DNA of 31,339 nt from UBA2144 sp964506185 (GCA_964506185.1 CAZDKL010000022.1:1-31339); one strand, 5' to 3'; counted from the stretch's first letter, positions 13,304 to 21,674 are shown. Translations and numbers: made by a program. Notes: generated by a model from the sequence alone, not told the origin.

Positions 13304-16300
13304 ATGCCCAAGGGAAAAAAGAAACCGCCGGCTAGTTCTAATGAGCCCGAAAAAGAGCCAGACAAGGCTCCTGAGGAGGAATTAGAGCAATCTGAAGAAG
13401 CTTTGGAATCCGAAGAAACCGGAGTTCGCGGACCTCTTCATGGCAAAGAAACGCTTGCCGATATCGGTAAAGTAGAACCGCGACCTATTGTTGAAGAAAT
13501 GGAGGAGAGTTATTTGGCTTACTCGATGAGCGTAATAGTCGCTCGTGCTTTGCCGGATGCTCGTGATGGTCTTAAGCCGGTTCAAAGAAGGATACTTGTG
13601 ACGCTGGGAGACCTCGGCCTTCGCCCCGGAGGACGCTACAGAAAGTGTGCCAAGATCTGCGGTGACGTCAGTGGTAACTATCACCCGCATGGAGAGGCGA
13701 TTGTATATCCCACTTTGGCAAGACTAGCTCAGGATTTCTCACTCAGGCATCCGCTTGTATTGGGACAAGGTAACTTCGGATCAATCGATGGAGATGCACC
13801 GGCTGCAATGCGATATACAGAGGCGAAAATGACCAAGTTGACCGAGGAGATGCTCAGAGACTTGGACAAAGATACAGTTGATTATGTACCTAACTACGAC
13901 AACACGCGCAATGAACCTTCGGTTTTGCCTGCGAAAATTCCTAACTTATTGATTAATGGTTCGGTTGGTATTGCAGTTGGAATGGCAACGAATATTCCGC
14001 CTCACAATTTGGGGGAAGTAATAGAAGCAACGATTCATTTGATTGATAATCCTGATGCAACAGTAGAAGACTTGCTTGGATTCATTCAGGGACCGGACTT
14101 CCCGACCAGAGGAATTGTCTATAACAAAGATCAGCTTGAGCAGGCGTACCTAACAGGCAGGGGATCGATTGCACTCAGAGGCAAAGCGGAGATAGAAGAA
14201 GTAAAAAACGGACGCTACCAGATTCACATTTCGGAAATCCCGTATCAGGTTAATAAATCAACAATGATAGAAAAGATGGCGAAGCTTGTTACAGACAAAG
14301 TGATACAGGGGATCTCCGATATCCGAGACGAATCGGATAGAAATGGAATCAGAATCATAATCGACCTCAAGAAAGAGTCATATCCTCAGAAGATATTGAA
14401 TCAACTCTTTAAGCACACCGAACTTCAATCAAGTTTCGGTTACAACATGATTGCCTTGTCGGATGGGATTCAACCAAGGCTCCATAATCTTCAGGAGTTA
14501 TTGCATATTTTTGTCGAACATCGACGCGAAGTAACCAGAAGGAGGATTACATACGAAAGAGATCGTGCAAAAGAACGCGCTCATATACTCGAAGGGTTGT
14601 GCATAGCCTTGGATAACATTGACGCAGTAGTACAGACGATTAAAAAGAGCCAGACAAAAGAGATTGCGAAAGAGAACTTGATGAAGAAGTTCAAGCTGAC
14701 CGAAATCCAAGCAGATGCGATTCTTCAAATGAGGCTTCAGACGCTTGTCGGACTCGAGAGACAGAAAGTCGAAGATGAACTTAAAGAAAAGAAGAAGTTT
14801 ATTGCAGAATGTGAGGCTCTTCTTAAGAGCCAGGCAAAGATGGACAATGTTATAAAAGGAGAACTGCTGGAAATTAAGGAGAAGTATGAAGATGGACGAC
14901 GTACAACAGTGGTGAAGCATGCAGTAGGGGAGTTCAGTGCGAAGGATACTATCCCGAATGCTCCGATGATTGTCTCTCTCACTCGCTCTGGCTATGTAAA
15001 GCGTTTGAGTCCTATGCAGTTTAAAGCTCAGGCTCGTGGAGGGAAGGGTGTTAAAGGTATGGATATCAAAGAAGAGGATGAAACTCTCACCGTTTTGCAC
15101 GTAATGAATCATGATGACCTACTATTCTTCACAAATACTGGTCGAGTCTTCAAGTTACCAGCTTACGAACTTCCGCAGGGATCCAGAATCGCCAAAGGAC
15201 AGGCAATAGTTAACTTGCTACAGCTTCAACCCGAAGAAAAAGTCAGTGCTATCCTCAAAGCAGACTTGGAAGGCATGACAAATCTCTTCATGGTGACTAG
15301 AAATGGAACTGTAAAACGCACGGAACTTTCGGAATTCGAAAACATCAGACGGTCAGGACTTATTGCACAGAAGATGCCCAAGGGAGATGAAATGTGTTGG
15401 GTACTTGCAACCTCCGGAAAGAACGAAATTATCCTTCTTTCAAAGAAAGGTAAGGCGATCAGGTTCAAAGAAGAGGATGTTCGTGCAATGGGGCGTGCAG
15501 CTGCGGGTGTCAGGGGAATTAAATTGGGTGAAGGCGACCGTGTCGTGGAGGCTTCGGCGGTAGATAATCCAAATAAGAGCAGGCTCCTCGTTGTAATGGA
15601 GAATGGACTGGGGAAAATGACTCCGGTTTCTGAATACAGATTCCAAAACAGGGGAGGTTCTGGAGTAAAAGCAGCACAACTTACTGCGAAGACAGGTGAC
15701 ATTGTTGGTGGTTGCGTACTTAAGGAAGGAGATGAAGGAGACTTGATATGCTTAAGTAAACAGGGACAAGCAATTCGCATGAAACTTGGGGACATTCCTC
15801 AGCGAGGACGCGCAACACAGGGAGTTATTGTTATGCGCCTTAAAGCCCGCGATAAAGTCTCCACGGTCAGTGTTGTTATGGAAGACAAGGAAGAAGCTGA
15901 AGCGGTCATTCAGGCGGCAGAAGAACAAAGGGAGACGGAAGTTGAGAAGATTAAGAAAGAGGAGAGAAGAGTGAAGAGGGCATCTAAAGTTAAAGTTGGA
16001 GTTGGAGCGAAAGTAGGTGCCCCTCGATCCGACTCGGGGCCATCGGCGGGTGCGGGTACGGCTAAACAACCGCAGTTGCCCTTAGTCGAAAAGAAATCAG
16101 CTCCAAAGCCCAAGCCCAAAGCAAAGCCGGCTCCAAAATCGAATGCTAAACCAAAGGTAAAACCAAAGCCAAAAGCTAAGCCAAAACCAAAGGCAAAGCC
16201 AAAGCTTAAGCCGAAGCCAAAACCCAAGTCTAAGCCTAAAAAGGCTCCAGCAAAGAAGAAACCAACCAAGAAAGCTCCTGCGAAGAAGAAGCCGGTAAAG

Positions 16301-16321
16301 AAGGCAAAGAAAAAGCGATAA
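13304..16321 (+). CDS. gyrA: DNA gyrase subunit A with a lysine/proline-rich tail
   Basis: About 1005 aa (E. coli GyrA is about 875). The first ~55 residues are an acidic, low-complexity extension. The breakage-reunion domain follows: MEESYLAYSMSVIVARALPDARDGLKPVQRRI, and the catalytic Tyr171 in AAMRYTEA. The C-terminal beta-pinwheel has a GyrA box (AQARGGKG), which argues for gyrase over topoisomerase IV. Residues about 930-1005 are a run of KPKPKAK/APAKKK units like a histone H1 tail. The quinolone-pocket residues equivalent to E. coli Ser83 and Asp87 are Ala and Pro. ATG 13304 is chosen; a GTG at 13295 is possible. GyrB is not in the window. Divergent from rsmI. Confidence 0.95.
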   Translation: MPKGKKKPPASSNEPEKEPDKAPEEELEQSEEALESEETGVRGPLHGKETLADIGKVEPRPIVEEMEESYLAYSMSVIVARALPDARDGLKPVQRRILVTLGDLGLRPGGRYRKCAKICGDVSGNYHPHGEAIVYPTLARLAQDFSLRHPLVLGQGNFGSIDGDAPAAMRYTEAKMTKLTEEMLRDLDKDTVDYVPNYDNTRNEPSVLPAKIPNLLINGSVGIAVGMATNIPPHNLGEVIEATIHLIDNPDATVEDLLGFIQGPDFPTRGIVYNKDQLEQAYLTGRGSIALRGKAEIEEVKNGRYQIHISEIPYQVNKSTMIEKMAKLVTDKVIQGISDIRDESDRNGIRIIIDLKKESYPQKILNQLFKHTELQSSFGYNMIALSDGIQPRLHNLQELLHIFVEHRREVTRRRITYERDRAKERAHILEGLCIALDNIDAVVQTIKKSQTKEIAKENLMKKFKLTEIQADAILQMRLQTLVGLERQKVEDELKEKKKFIAECEALLKSQAKMDNVIKGELLEIKEKYEDGRRTTVVKHAVGEFSAKDTIPNAPMIVSLTRSGYVKRLSPMQFKAQARGGKGVKGMDIKEEDETLTVLHVMNHDDLLFFTNTGRVFKLPAYELPQGSRIAKGQAIVNLLQLQPEEKVSAILKADLEGMTNLFMVTRNGTVKRTELSEFENIRRSGLIAQKMPKGDEMCWVLATSGKNEIILLSKKGKAIRFKEEDVRAMGRAAAGVRGIKLGEGDRVVEASAVDNPNKSRLLVVMENGLGKMTPVSEYRFQNRGGSGVKAAQLTAKTGDIVGGCVLKEGDEGDLICLSKQGQAIRMKLGDIPQRGRATQGVIVMRLKARDKVSTVSVVMEDKEEAEAVIQAAEEQRETEVEKIKKEERRVKRASKVKVGVGAKVGAPRSDSGPSAGAGTAKQPQLPLVEKKSAPKPKPKAKPAPKSNAKPKVKPKPKAKPKPKAKPKLKPKPKPKSKPKKAPAKKKPTKKAPAKKKPVKKAKKKR
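16091..16318 (+). repeat. KPKPKAK-coding low-complexity tract of gyrA
   Basis: Reiterated AAGCCAAAA/CCAAAGGCA-type hexamers and nonamers encode the last 76 residues of GyrA, mostly Lys, Pro and Ala. Such tracts expand and shrink easily, so the tail length may vary between strains. Confidence 0.85.
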
Positions 16322-16325
16322 ATCG

Positions 16326-16353
16326 TTGAAAAGGACTTTTAACCCTGTAATAT
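16326..16353 (+). promoter_or_regulatory. Promoter of rpmE
   Basis: TTGAAA (16326-16331), a 16-bp spacer and TAATAT (16348-16353). The rpmE ATG is 9 nt further, so transcription should start at or within about 3 nt of the start codon. Confidence 0.6.
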
Positions 16354-16362
16354 CTTCCAGTC

Positions 16363-16584
16363 ATGAAACAAGGCATCCATCCACAGGTTCACAAGAAGGC
16401 AAAAGCCACTTGCACTACGTGTAATGCGGTTTTCGAGATTCCAAGTACAGCTGAAGAAGTAACAGTTGAGACCTGTTCACAATGCCATCCGGTTTATACT
16501 GGCAAACAGAGAAAGGAAATGAAGGGAGGAAGAGTAGAAAGGTTCCGCAAGAGGATGGCTGCAGGGAGGAAAAAAGAGAAGTAA
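16363..16584 (+). CDS. rpmE: Ribosomal protein L31 (zinc type)
   Basis: 73 aa. It has the family opening MKQGIHPQVHKKAKATC, then the zinc ligands CTTC and CSQC, and the signature HPVYTGKQR followed by GRVERFRKR. With both Cys pairs it is the zinc-binding paralog type, part of the 50S subunit at the bridge to 30S. The C-terminus is basic (KRMAAGRKKEK). It has a close promoter with almost no leader. The next small gene begins 7 bp after the stop. Confidence 0.97.
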   Translation: MKQGIHPQVHKKAKATCTTCNAVFEIPSTAEEVTVETCSQCHPVYTGKQRKEMKGGRVERFRKRMAAGRKKEK

Positions 16585-16591
16585 AAACGCT

Positions 16592-16846
16592 ATGTGTGAA
16601 ACAATCCAGACTTTCGATAGACCTCCGTGGTTTAGTCTCAGGTTTGTTCGTTTAGCAGATGATTTTGATGTGGAAAGATGGGTTGCGTATCAAGTTAGGT
16701 TATATGATGCTGATATTGGGAATCGAATAAGAAGGATTATCGACGGATTGCCAGCTGATAAGTGGTTTAATGTAGATCGAGTGTCAGCAAAGGCACGTTT
16801 TGATGCAATGGCAGAGGAAGCAGAGAGTATGGAGCCGGAGACATAA
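16592..16846 (+). CDS. Hypothetical protein (84 aa)
   Basis: A small soluble protein with many aromatic residues and charges (RPPWFSLRFVRLADDFDVERWVAYQVRLYDADIG), then a basic helix (NRIRRIID), and an acidic C-terminus (MAEEAESMEPET). There is no signal peptide, membrane segment or known motif. It starts 7 bp after rpmE and is probably co-transcribed with it. No Shine-Dalgarno sequence. I do not recognise the family. Confidence 0.6.
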   Translation: MCETIQTFDRPPWFSLRFVRLADDFDVERWVAYQVRLYDADIGNRIRRIIDGLPADKWFNVDRVSAKARFDAMAEEAESMEPET

Positions 16847-16870
16847 ATTCAAGATTGTTGTATTTTGAGT

Positions 16871-17120
16871 GTTCCGCTTCGGAGCGGAACGTCTTACGGG
16901 TTTAGCTGATGCGGAAAAGTTGAGGTCAGTAAAAGTTTTTTTTGAGATGGGGTTGACTGGGTTTTTTTTGAGTGACACTATTGAACTGACGGCCCGCCAC
17001 CCTGAAGCTTAACCCACCCAGAAAGGGCCTGCCAGCCGAAGTCGCAGCGACTTCATTCTTTGATAAGGCCCGCCTACGCGCTTCGCGACTTCGGCGGATA
17101 GCCTACGCTGCGCGTAGGCT
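16871..17120. repeat. Cluster of GC-rich hairpins between rpmE unit and hrcA
   Basis: Gene-free stretch 16847-17160. Clear stems are GTTCCGCT-tcgg-AGCGGAAC (16871-16890), GAAGTCG-cag-CGACTTC (17038-17054), a CCGCC/GGCGG stem around GCGCTTCGCG (about 17070-17098) and AGCCTACGC-tgc-GCGTAGGCT (17100-17120). A wider CCACCCT/AGGGTG pair could close the latter group. Two copies of GTTTTTTTTGAG lie at about 16936-16976. The hairpins resemble REP-type elements, and a RAYT gene lies about 3.5 kb downstream. Confidence 0.65.
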
Positions 17121-17160
17121 GGGGAGGGTGCATTTAAACGTCAAATATAGCTCTAATTGA

Positions 17161-17187
17161 CTAGCACTCGGCAGTATTGACTGCTAT
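17161..17187 (+). promoter_or_regulatory. CIRCE operator (HrcA binding site)
   Basis: Half-sites CTAGCACTC (17161-17169) and GACTGCTAT (17179-17187) are separated by exactly 9 bp. The consensus is TTAGCACTC-N9-GAGTGCTAA; 8 of 9 and 7 of 9 positions match. It overlaps the -10 box and lies immediately before hrcA, as expected for autoregulation. Confidence 0.88.
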
Positions 17188-17190
17188 AAT
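17182..17190 (+). promoter_or_regulatory. Extended -10 promoter of hrcA
   Basis: TGCTATAAT fits an extended -10 (TGn plus TATAAT, 17185-17190). A TTGACT at 17157 is 22 bp away, too far for a standard -35. The ATG at 17197 is 6 nt after the box, so the transcript should begin at or near the A of the start codon (leaderless). Confidence 0.6.
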
Positions 17191-17196
17191 TTCTTT

Positions 17197-17910
17197 ATGA
17201 ATGAGCGCCAAAGTAAGCTTCTGGCTGCGATTATCGACCAATTTATAGAGACAGCGCTACCGGTGGGGTCAAAGAAACTCCTCGAATCAGGCGAATTTAT
17301 CTGTTCTTCCGCAACTATCCGCAATGAAATGGGGCAGCTTGAGGACGAAGGATTTCTGGAACAACCGCATATATCGTCCGGCAGAATTCCAACTGCAATT
17401 GGATACCGCATGTACGTGAGGGATTTTATGAAACCGACTACGCGCGAGAAGTTAGTCAGAAAGAAATTCGAATCACTTAGGGAACAGTACTTCCAGCGAA
17501 AAGATCAGGAAAGAGTTTATGAGGCAGTAGCTCTACTCGCACGCATGATTCCAAACGTTGCATTCGCATCAGTCCCGCATAAAGATCGGGTGTATTACAT
17601 GGGGCTTTCTAATGTACTCAAACAACCCGAGTTCCAAATGAATCCTTTGCTCGCATCAGATGTTGCAGAGTTACTTGAAGAAAAACTTAGTGACCTACTA
17701 GATCAGGTCGAAGTGGATGACAAAACCAGATACTACATTGGAGATGAACATATATTAGGTAATATTCAAAGTTGTGGCATGATGGTCACTGCTTACAAAG
17801 TTCGTGATCAGAAGGGAGTAATAGGAGTATTAGGTCCCATGAGGATGGATTATGCGTATAATACTGTTGCACTTGATATGGTTGCAGATCTTCTAAGATC
17901 TTATTCGTAA
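17197..17910 (+). CDS. hrcA: HrcA heat-shock repressor (short form)
   Basis: The family represses chaperone operons through CIRCE boxes. 237 aa against the usual ~340. The DNA-binding domain is well kept: NERQSKLLAAIIDQFIETALPVGSKKL, SSATIRNEMGQLEDEGFLEQPHISSGRIPTAIGYRMYV. The middle domain is shortened. The C-terminus ends with GVIGVLGPMRMDYAYNTVALDMVADLL, the typical HrcA ending. A matching CIRCE box covers the promoter, which confirms the assignment. The gene downstream is a VirD4-like ATPase 7 bp away, not grpE or dnaK. Confidence 0.95.
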   Translation: MNERQSKLLAAIIDQFIETALPVGSKKLLESGEFICSSATIRNEMGQLEDEGFLEQPHISSGRIPTAIGYRMYVRDFMKPTTREKLVRKKFESLREQYFQRKDQERVYEAVALLARMIPNVAFASVPHKDRVYYMGLSNVLKQPEFQMNPLLASDVAELLEEKLSDLLDQVEVDDKTRYYIGDEHILGNIQSCGMMVTAYKVRDQKGVIGVLGPMRMDYAYNTVALDMVADLLRSYS

Positions 17911-17917
17911 AAATTAA

Positions 17918-20620
17918 ATGCCAGAAACACTTTTAAAAATCAGGCCTGCTCAGGAAGATCCGGATGAGAAGTTGCATCGCGGTCCGCTTTATATGGAGCC
18001 GGCAGTATCAGCTCTGCATTCGCTGAAAGGATCCGATCGCGAGATAAGCATGGAGATGGGCATGGGGCGCGACAGCAAGATTAGTTTTTATGTACGCGGG
18101 ACTGAAAGAGGGACGCGGTTGGCGGAGAGCCAGATATATGCACAGTATCCCGATGTTGATATCGAGATACTTTCTAAAGATCCGTTCAAGGCCAATGAAG
18201 ATGAAGAGGTTTATTATGCTGATTTGGCTCTTGTAGATCCGGAAATATTCCCAATAAAGAGACATCCACAGTTTGACGATATGCTGACGCGTGTAAACGT
18301 AGATCCGATTGCAGGTTTAACCTCCAGCTTTGCGCGAGTTCCAATGAAAGGAATGCGCGGACACGTTCAGATTGTAATGAAACCTCAAAAAAATGATTAC
18401 AGGAGACGCGCGCTTAGGTTTGCTCCTCTTCTTCAGAAGGGCTTGCCTTCAATTTCAAAGAGATTCGCATCTTTTTACACGCGCATGCAGTTAGCCAGAG
18501 GATGGAGAAGGATATTGTTCTTTCCGGTTGCGTTTTTCCTTGGAGGATTTAGAGCTTGGCCTGGATTCAACAAGTATTTTACTGCACCTATTGATATGAA
18601 GACGGGAGAAATGATCATGTCTTCCGATCCGGATGAACAAGAGATGCAGGCGGCGAGCGCCAGAACTCATGACAGAGAAAATCCGGTAACGGCGGCTGTT
18701 GATAAGGTCAACAGATTGCTATTTTCATGCAACGTCAGAGTCAGCGTGATCGCCCCAAAAGGAAATCGTGAGCAGGCACTTATAAAGTTGGATGAAATGG
18801 CTGGTAGCTTCAGCCAATTCTCTTTGCCCGAATGTAATGCATTTAAAATGCTTAAGCCCAAGCAATCAGCGTCTGTTTCGTATGGGCATAAGATACGTTC
18901 CTATATTCTTTCTGCCGAAGAAATAGCAACTCTGTGGCATATTCCTAATATTTTGGTCCAAACTCCCAACATTGACTGGGTGATTTCAAAGAAACTGGAG
19001 CCGCCGATAGAACTTCCTCTATCAGATGAGGATGACGTAACCGTTCTAGGAGAGGCTGTGTACAGAGGTCAGCGCACCAAGTTCGGTATTCGGCCGGATG
19101 ATCGAAGGAGACATGTATATGTGATAGGAAAAACCGGTATGGGTAAAACGACGATTTTGGAAAACATGATCTTTAGCGACATTCATGCCGGGAAGGGTAT
19201 TGCAGTAATTGATCCTCACGGAGATCTAGCCGATTCGGCAATAAGTTATGTTCCAAAAGAACGTTCAAATGATGTGGTGCTCTTTGATCCGGCGGACAAA
19301 GACTTCCCACTCTCGTTTAACATGCTTGAGTGCAATAATCCGGATCAGTATGCGATTGTTGCATCGGGTTTGATGTCAGTCTTCGAGAAGTTATGGCCGG
19401 ATGTTTGGAGTGAAAGAATGAAGCACATACTCAGAAATGTACTTCTTGCGCTCATAGAATACCAAGGTTCCTCAATGCTCGGAATAATGCGCATGTTTGC
19501 AGACGATGCATATCGCGAAAAGGTTGTAGCAAAGGTTACTGATCCATTAGTTAAAAGTTTCTGGGAAGATGAGTATGCCGTTTGGTCAGAAAAGTATAGA
19601 ACTGAAGCAATTTCAGCTATTCAAAACAAAGTTGGGCAGCTTCTAACCACTCCGGTTATGAGAAATATAGTCGGACAGGTTAAAAGCACTCTAGACGTTA
19701 GGCATGCGATGGACACCGGCAAGATAATCATCGTTAATTTGAGTAAAGGAAAGCTGGGAGAAGACATTTCCGCGTTCCTTGGAGCGATGCTCGTTACCAA
19801 GTTCCAAATTGATGCTATGGGCAGAGCGGATATTCCGGAAAAAGACAGAAAAGACTTCTACCTGTACGTTGATGAGTTCCAAAACTTCGCGACTGAGTCG
19901 TTCGCGACAATACTTTCCGAGGCAAGAAAGTATCGCTTGGCTCTGACAATGGCTAATCAGTATGTAGCACAGCTATTGATTGATGATAAAAACACATCTC
20001 TAAGAGATGCGGTCTTTGGAAACGTAGGCTCAATCGTCAGTTTCCAAGTTGGAAGCGATGATGCCGAAGAAATCAGCCTTCAGTTCGAAGAAGCAGTATC
20101 AGTTAAAGATATTTTAAGTCTTCCCAAGTATCACGCGTACGTCAGGCTGATGATTGACGGAGTTAATTCCAAACCATTCTCTGTATCTACTTTGCCTCCA
20201 CCAACATGGCAACAGGATGAGGGTCGGACAGATAAAATAAGGAGTCTTTCTCGTGAGAGATACACTAATGATCGCAAAGTCGTAGAAGATAATATTTTCA
20301 AATGGGCTCAGGCCTCGTCAGCTGCAAAGAAAGATGCCAAGAAGGCCGGGAAGGCAAAGGAGAAAGAAGAAGAAGAAGTCAAAAAAGCCAGAAAGAAAGG
20401 TATGAAACTAGATGAATATCGTGCATGGCGCGATCGTGAGATGTGGATCAATGACTTTAATATGATCAGAAAAAAAGAGTTTATGGGTGAGAAGCTCACA
20501 GAAGAAGAAGTTAAATCACGAGCTGATCTTGAGAAAAAGCTTCAAGACAGCGGGGGAGTACCGGAGCCAAGTAAGACGATGATTGCAATGAAAGAGAAGA
20601 GGGAGAAAAAAGAAGGCTAA
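17918..20620 (+). CDS. VirD4/TraD-like DNA-translocating ATPase (DUF87/TraG-type)
   Basis: 900 aa. The N-terminal ~380 residues include one possible membrane segment (ILFFPVAFFLGGF, about 203-215). The motor domain has Walker A GKTGMGKTT (404-412) followed by IAVIDPHGDLADSAI. The Walker B is FYLYVDEFQNF (Asp652-Glu653), and later come SEARKYRLALTMANQYVAQL and NVGSIVSFQVGSDDA, as in type IV coupling proteins. The C-terminal ~120 residues are highly charged and helical (KKARKKGMKLDEYRAWRD). It probably pumps DNA or couples it to a secretion channel. No other type IV secretion gene is in view. It follows hrcA by 7 bp and so should share CIRCE control. Its stop overlaps the RAYT stop by 4 bp. Confidence 0.85.
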   Translation: MPETLLKIRPAQEDPDEKLHRGPLYMEPAVSALHSLKGSDREISMEMGMGRDSKISFYVRGTERGTRLAESQIYAQYPDVDIEILSKDPFKANEDEEVYYADLALVDPEIFPIKRHPQFDDMLTRVNVDPIAGLTSSFARVPMKGMRGHVQIVMKPQKNDYRRRALRFAPLLQKGLPSISKRFASFYTRMQLARGWRRILFFPVAFFLGGFRAWPGFNKYFTAPIDMKTGEMIMSSDPDEQEMQAASARTHDRENPVTAAVDKVNRLLFSCNVRVSVIAPKGNREQALIKLDEMAGSFSQFSLPECNAFKMLKPKQSASVSYGHKIRSYILSAEEIATLWHIPNILVQTPNIDWVISKKLEPPIELPLSDEDDVTVLGEAVYRGQRTKFGIRPDDRRRHVYVIGKTGMGKTTILENMIFSDIHAGKGIAVIDPHGDLADSAISYVPKERSNDVVLFDPADKDFPLSFNMLECNNPDQYAIVASGLMSVFEKLWPDVWSERMKHILRNVLLALIEYQGSSMLGIMRMFADDAYREKVVAKVTDPLVKSFWEDEYAVWSEKYRTEAISAIQNKVGQLLTTPVMRNIVGQVKSTLDVRHAMDTGKIIIVNLSKGKLGEDISAFLGAMLVTKFQIDAMGRADIPEKDRKDFYLYVDEFQNFATESFATILSEARKYRLALTMANQYVAQLLIDDKNTSLRDAVFGNVGSIVSFQVGSDDAEEISLQFEEAVSVKDILSLPKYHAYVRLMIDGVNSKPFSVSTLPPPTWQQDEGRTDKIRSLSRERYTNDRKVVEDNIFKWAQASSAAKKDAKKAGKAKEKEEEEVKKARKKGMKLDEYRAWRDREMWINDFNMIRKKEFMGEKLTEEEVKSRADLEKKLQDSGGVPEPSKTMIAMKEKREKKEG

Positions 20621-21111
20621 TAAGGCCAAATATCCATCTCATCCATTAGGTTTTGATAGTGTAATGATGACCAAGGCCATTTGGTTACATCATCAACAAA
20701 TTTGTGATTAACGGGGTTATTGCGAATATATCTAGTGACTCGTGATCGTTGTTGGGACGATTTGATGTGTTCGTCGTAATATCCTTTTTGCCAAAATATT
20801 TTATCGGTTGCAGCAGCGACGCCGGCGTCGCTGCTGCGGGTCAATAGGTGACGTCTTACGTCGCGTGAACTATTGCATTTAAATGACTGCATAAATCTAC
20901 TCAATCCCAATTCTCCTGCACATAATAATATATGCATATGGTCAGGCATGATGCAAAACGAGAATACTCTTGCCTCCTGAATATTCCTTGTCATAAAAAG
21001 GTTATCAATCAATATTTCAGGGATCCCATCATATATACACCAAGGGATTCCATCCTTTGTATTTGTAATGACATGAAATGTGCCAACTTGTGCATAATGA
21101 ATCTGAGGCAT
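20617..21111 (-). CDS. REP-associated tyrosine transposase (RAYT, Y1_Tnp family)
   Basis: 164 aa from ATG 21111 (MPQIHYAQVGTFHVITNTKDGIPW, the usual family start), with AGGGG just upstream. The frame extends further up, but it runs through a terminator hairpin. The HUH motif is HMH (58-60) in CIMPDHMHILL. The C-terminal helix carries YIRNNPVNHKFV and WPWSSLHY, typical of the family, with candidate nucleophile tyrosines nearby. RAYTs nick single-stranded DNA at REP hairpins. A 28-bp perfect palindrome lies inside the gene and encodes about residues 92-101. It converges on the VirD4-like gene, stop codons overlapping. Confidence 0.88.
   Translation of the reverse strand: MPQIHYAQVGTFHVITNTKDGIPWCIYDGIPEILIDNLFMTRNIQEARVFSFCIMPDHMHILLCAGELGLSRFMQSFKCNSSRDVRRHLLTRSSDAGVAAATDKIFWQKGYYDEHIKSSQQRSRVTRYIRNNPVNHKFVDDVTKWPWSSLHYQNLMDEMDIWPY
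20810..20837. repeat. 28-bp perfect palindrome inside the RAYT gene
   Basis: The half-sequence GCAGCAGCGACGCC is followed by its exact reverse complement. It keeps the reading frame (codons for SSDAGVAAA) and sits in a loop region between conserved blocks, which suggests an in-frame insertion of a REP-like hairpin. Confidence 0.85.
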
Positions 21112-21132
21112 AGCCCCTGATCGTAACATAAC

Positions 21133-21167
21133 AAAAAAGACCATAGGTATACTTAATGGCCTTTTTT
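21133..21167 (-). terminator. Intrinsic terminator (better on the minus strand)
   Basis: On the minus strand AAAAAAGGCCAT pairs with ATGGTCTTTTTT (one G-U pair), ending in a U run. On the plus strand the same stem has an A-C mismatch. It lies 22 bp upstream of the RAYT start. It would end a leftward transcript coming from the GC-rich block at 21169-21600. Confidence 0.65.
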
Positions 21168-21168
21168 G

Positions 21169-21617
21169 TGTTTGTTTTGTCTCGCGTCCTCCGACTATCA
21201 GAAGCACTGTAGGCTAGCTGAGACGGGATTAAGCGGATGCGGACTGAGGGGAGGAGCCCTCGAATCACTGCCTTGCTTAGGTTTCTTGTTTCTCCTCGCA
21301 ACCGAACGAGGTCCCCGACCAGTACACAAAACATCGCCGAAGCGAAGGCATACATGGGGAGTAAGGGGATGCACTCCGCAAAACAACCTCACATAAACGG
21401 AGCGTCATCGCAGAGCAGAGAGGATGGGAGCCGGACCCGTGACTTAAGAGTTACGCAATAACAATTAACGTCTTGCTATTCTTATTTCCAGATCCTCAGC
21501 AGGTACCAAATTGAGAGAGGTAAAGTGACTGAGCGGAAAATGCGAATAACTGGGTTGGTGGATCTTTTAGCCTTTTAGTCCCTCGAGAGGAGTAAAAAAG
21601 CGGTAAGATGCCTTTTT
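21169..21617. other. GC-rich block without a recognisable protein; possible structured RNA
   Basis: The stretch 21180-21460 is GC-rich relative to its flanks and open in several overlapping frames on both strands, none of which gives a familiar protein or a ribosome site. It is bounded by two terminator-like hairpins: 21133-21167 and a weaker one at about 21594-21617. Both are followed by nearly the same word, GCCTTTTTTGTGTTTGTTT (21159-21177) and GCCTTTTTGTGTTTGTTT (21610-21627). I found no tmRNA, RNase P, SRP or 5S signature. A stable non-coding RNA, or the remnant of a mobile element, would fit. Confidence 0.3.
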
Positions 21618-21640
21618 GTGTTTGTTTGAAGGGCTGGGTT

Positions 21641-21674
21641 CCTCCTTCGCGCCGCTTCGCGGCGGCTTCGGAGG
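21641..21674. repeat. REP-like nested hairpin
   Basis: Outer CCTCC/GGAGG and inner GCCGC-ttc-GCGGC stems. It has the same style as the hairpins near 4794, 17038-17120 and 22650. Confidence 0.6.

Noticed and set aside
15910..16269. Leftward frame opposite the GyrA tail (Gly/Phe-rich repeats)
   Set aside because: It is the mirror of the Lys/Pro codon repeats of gyrA, with no start signals or independent support.
21237..21461. Protein frame ending in GSRTRDLRVTQ, and a tRNA on the opposite strand
   Set aside because: This peptide style is typical of spurious frames antisense to tRNA T arms. I looked for a cloverleaf on the minus strand and found only a hairpin, with no acceptor or D arm.
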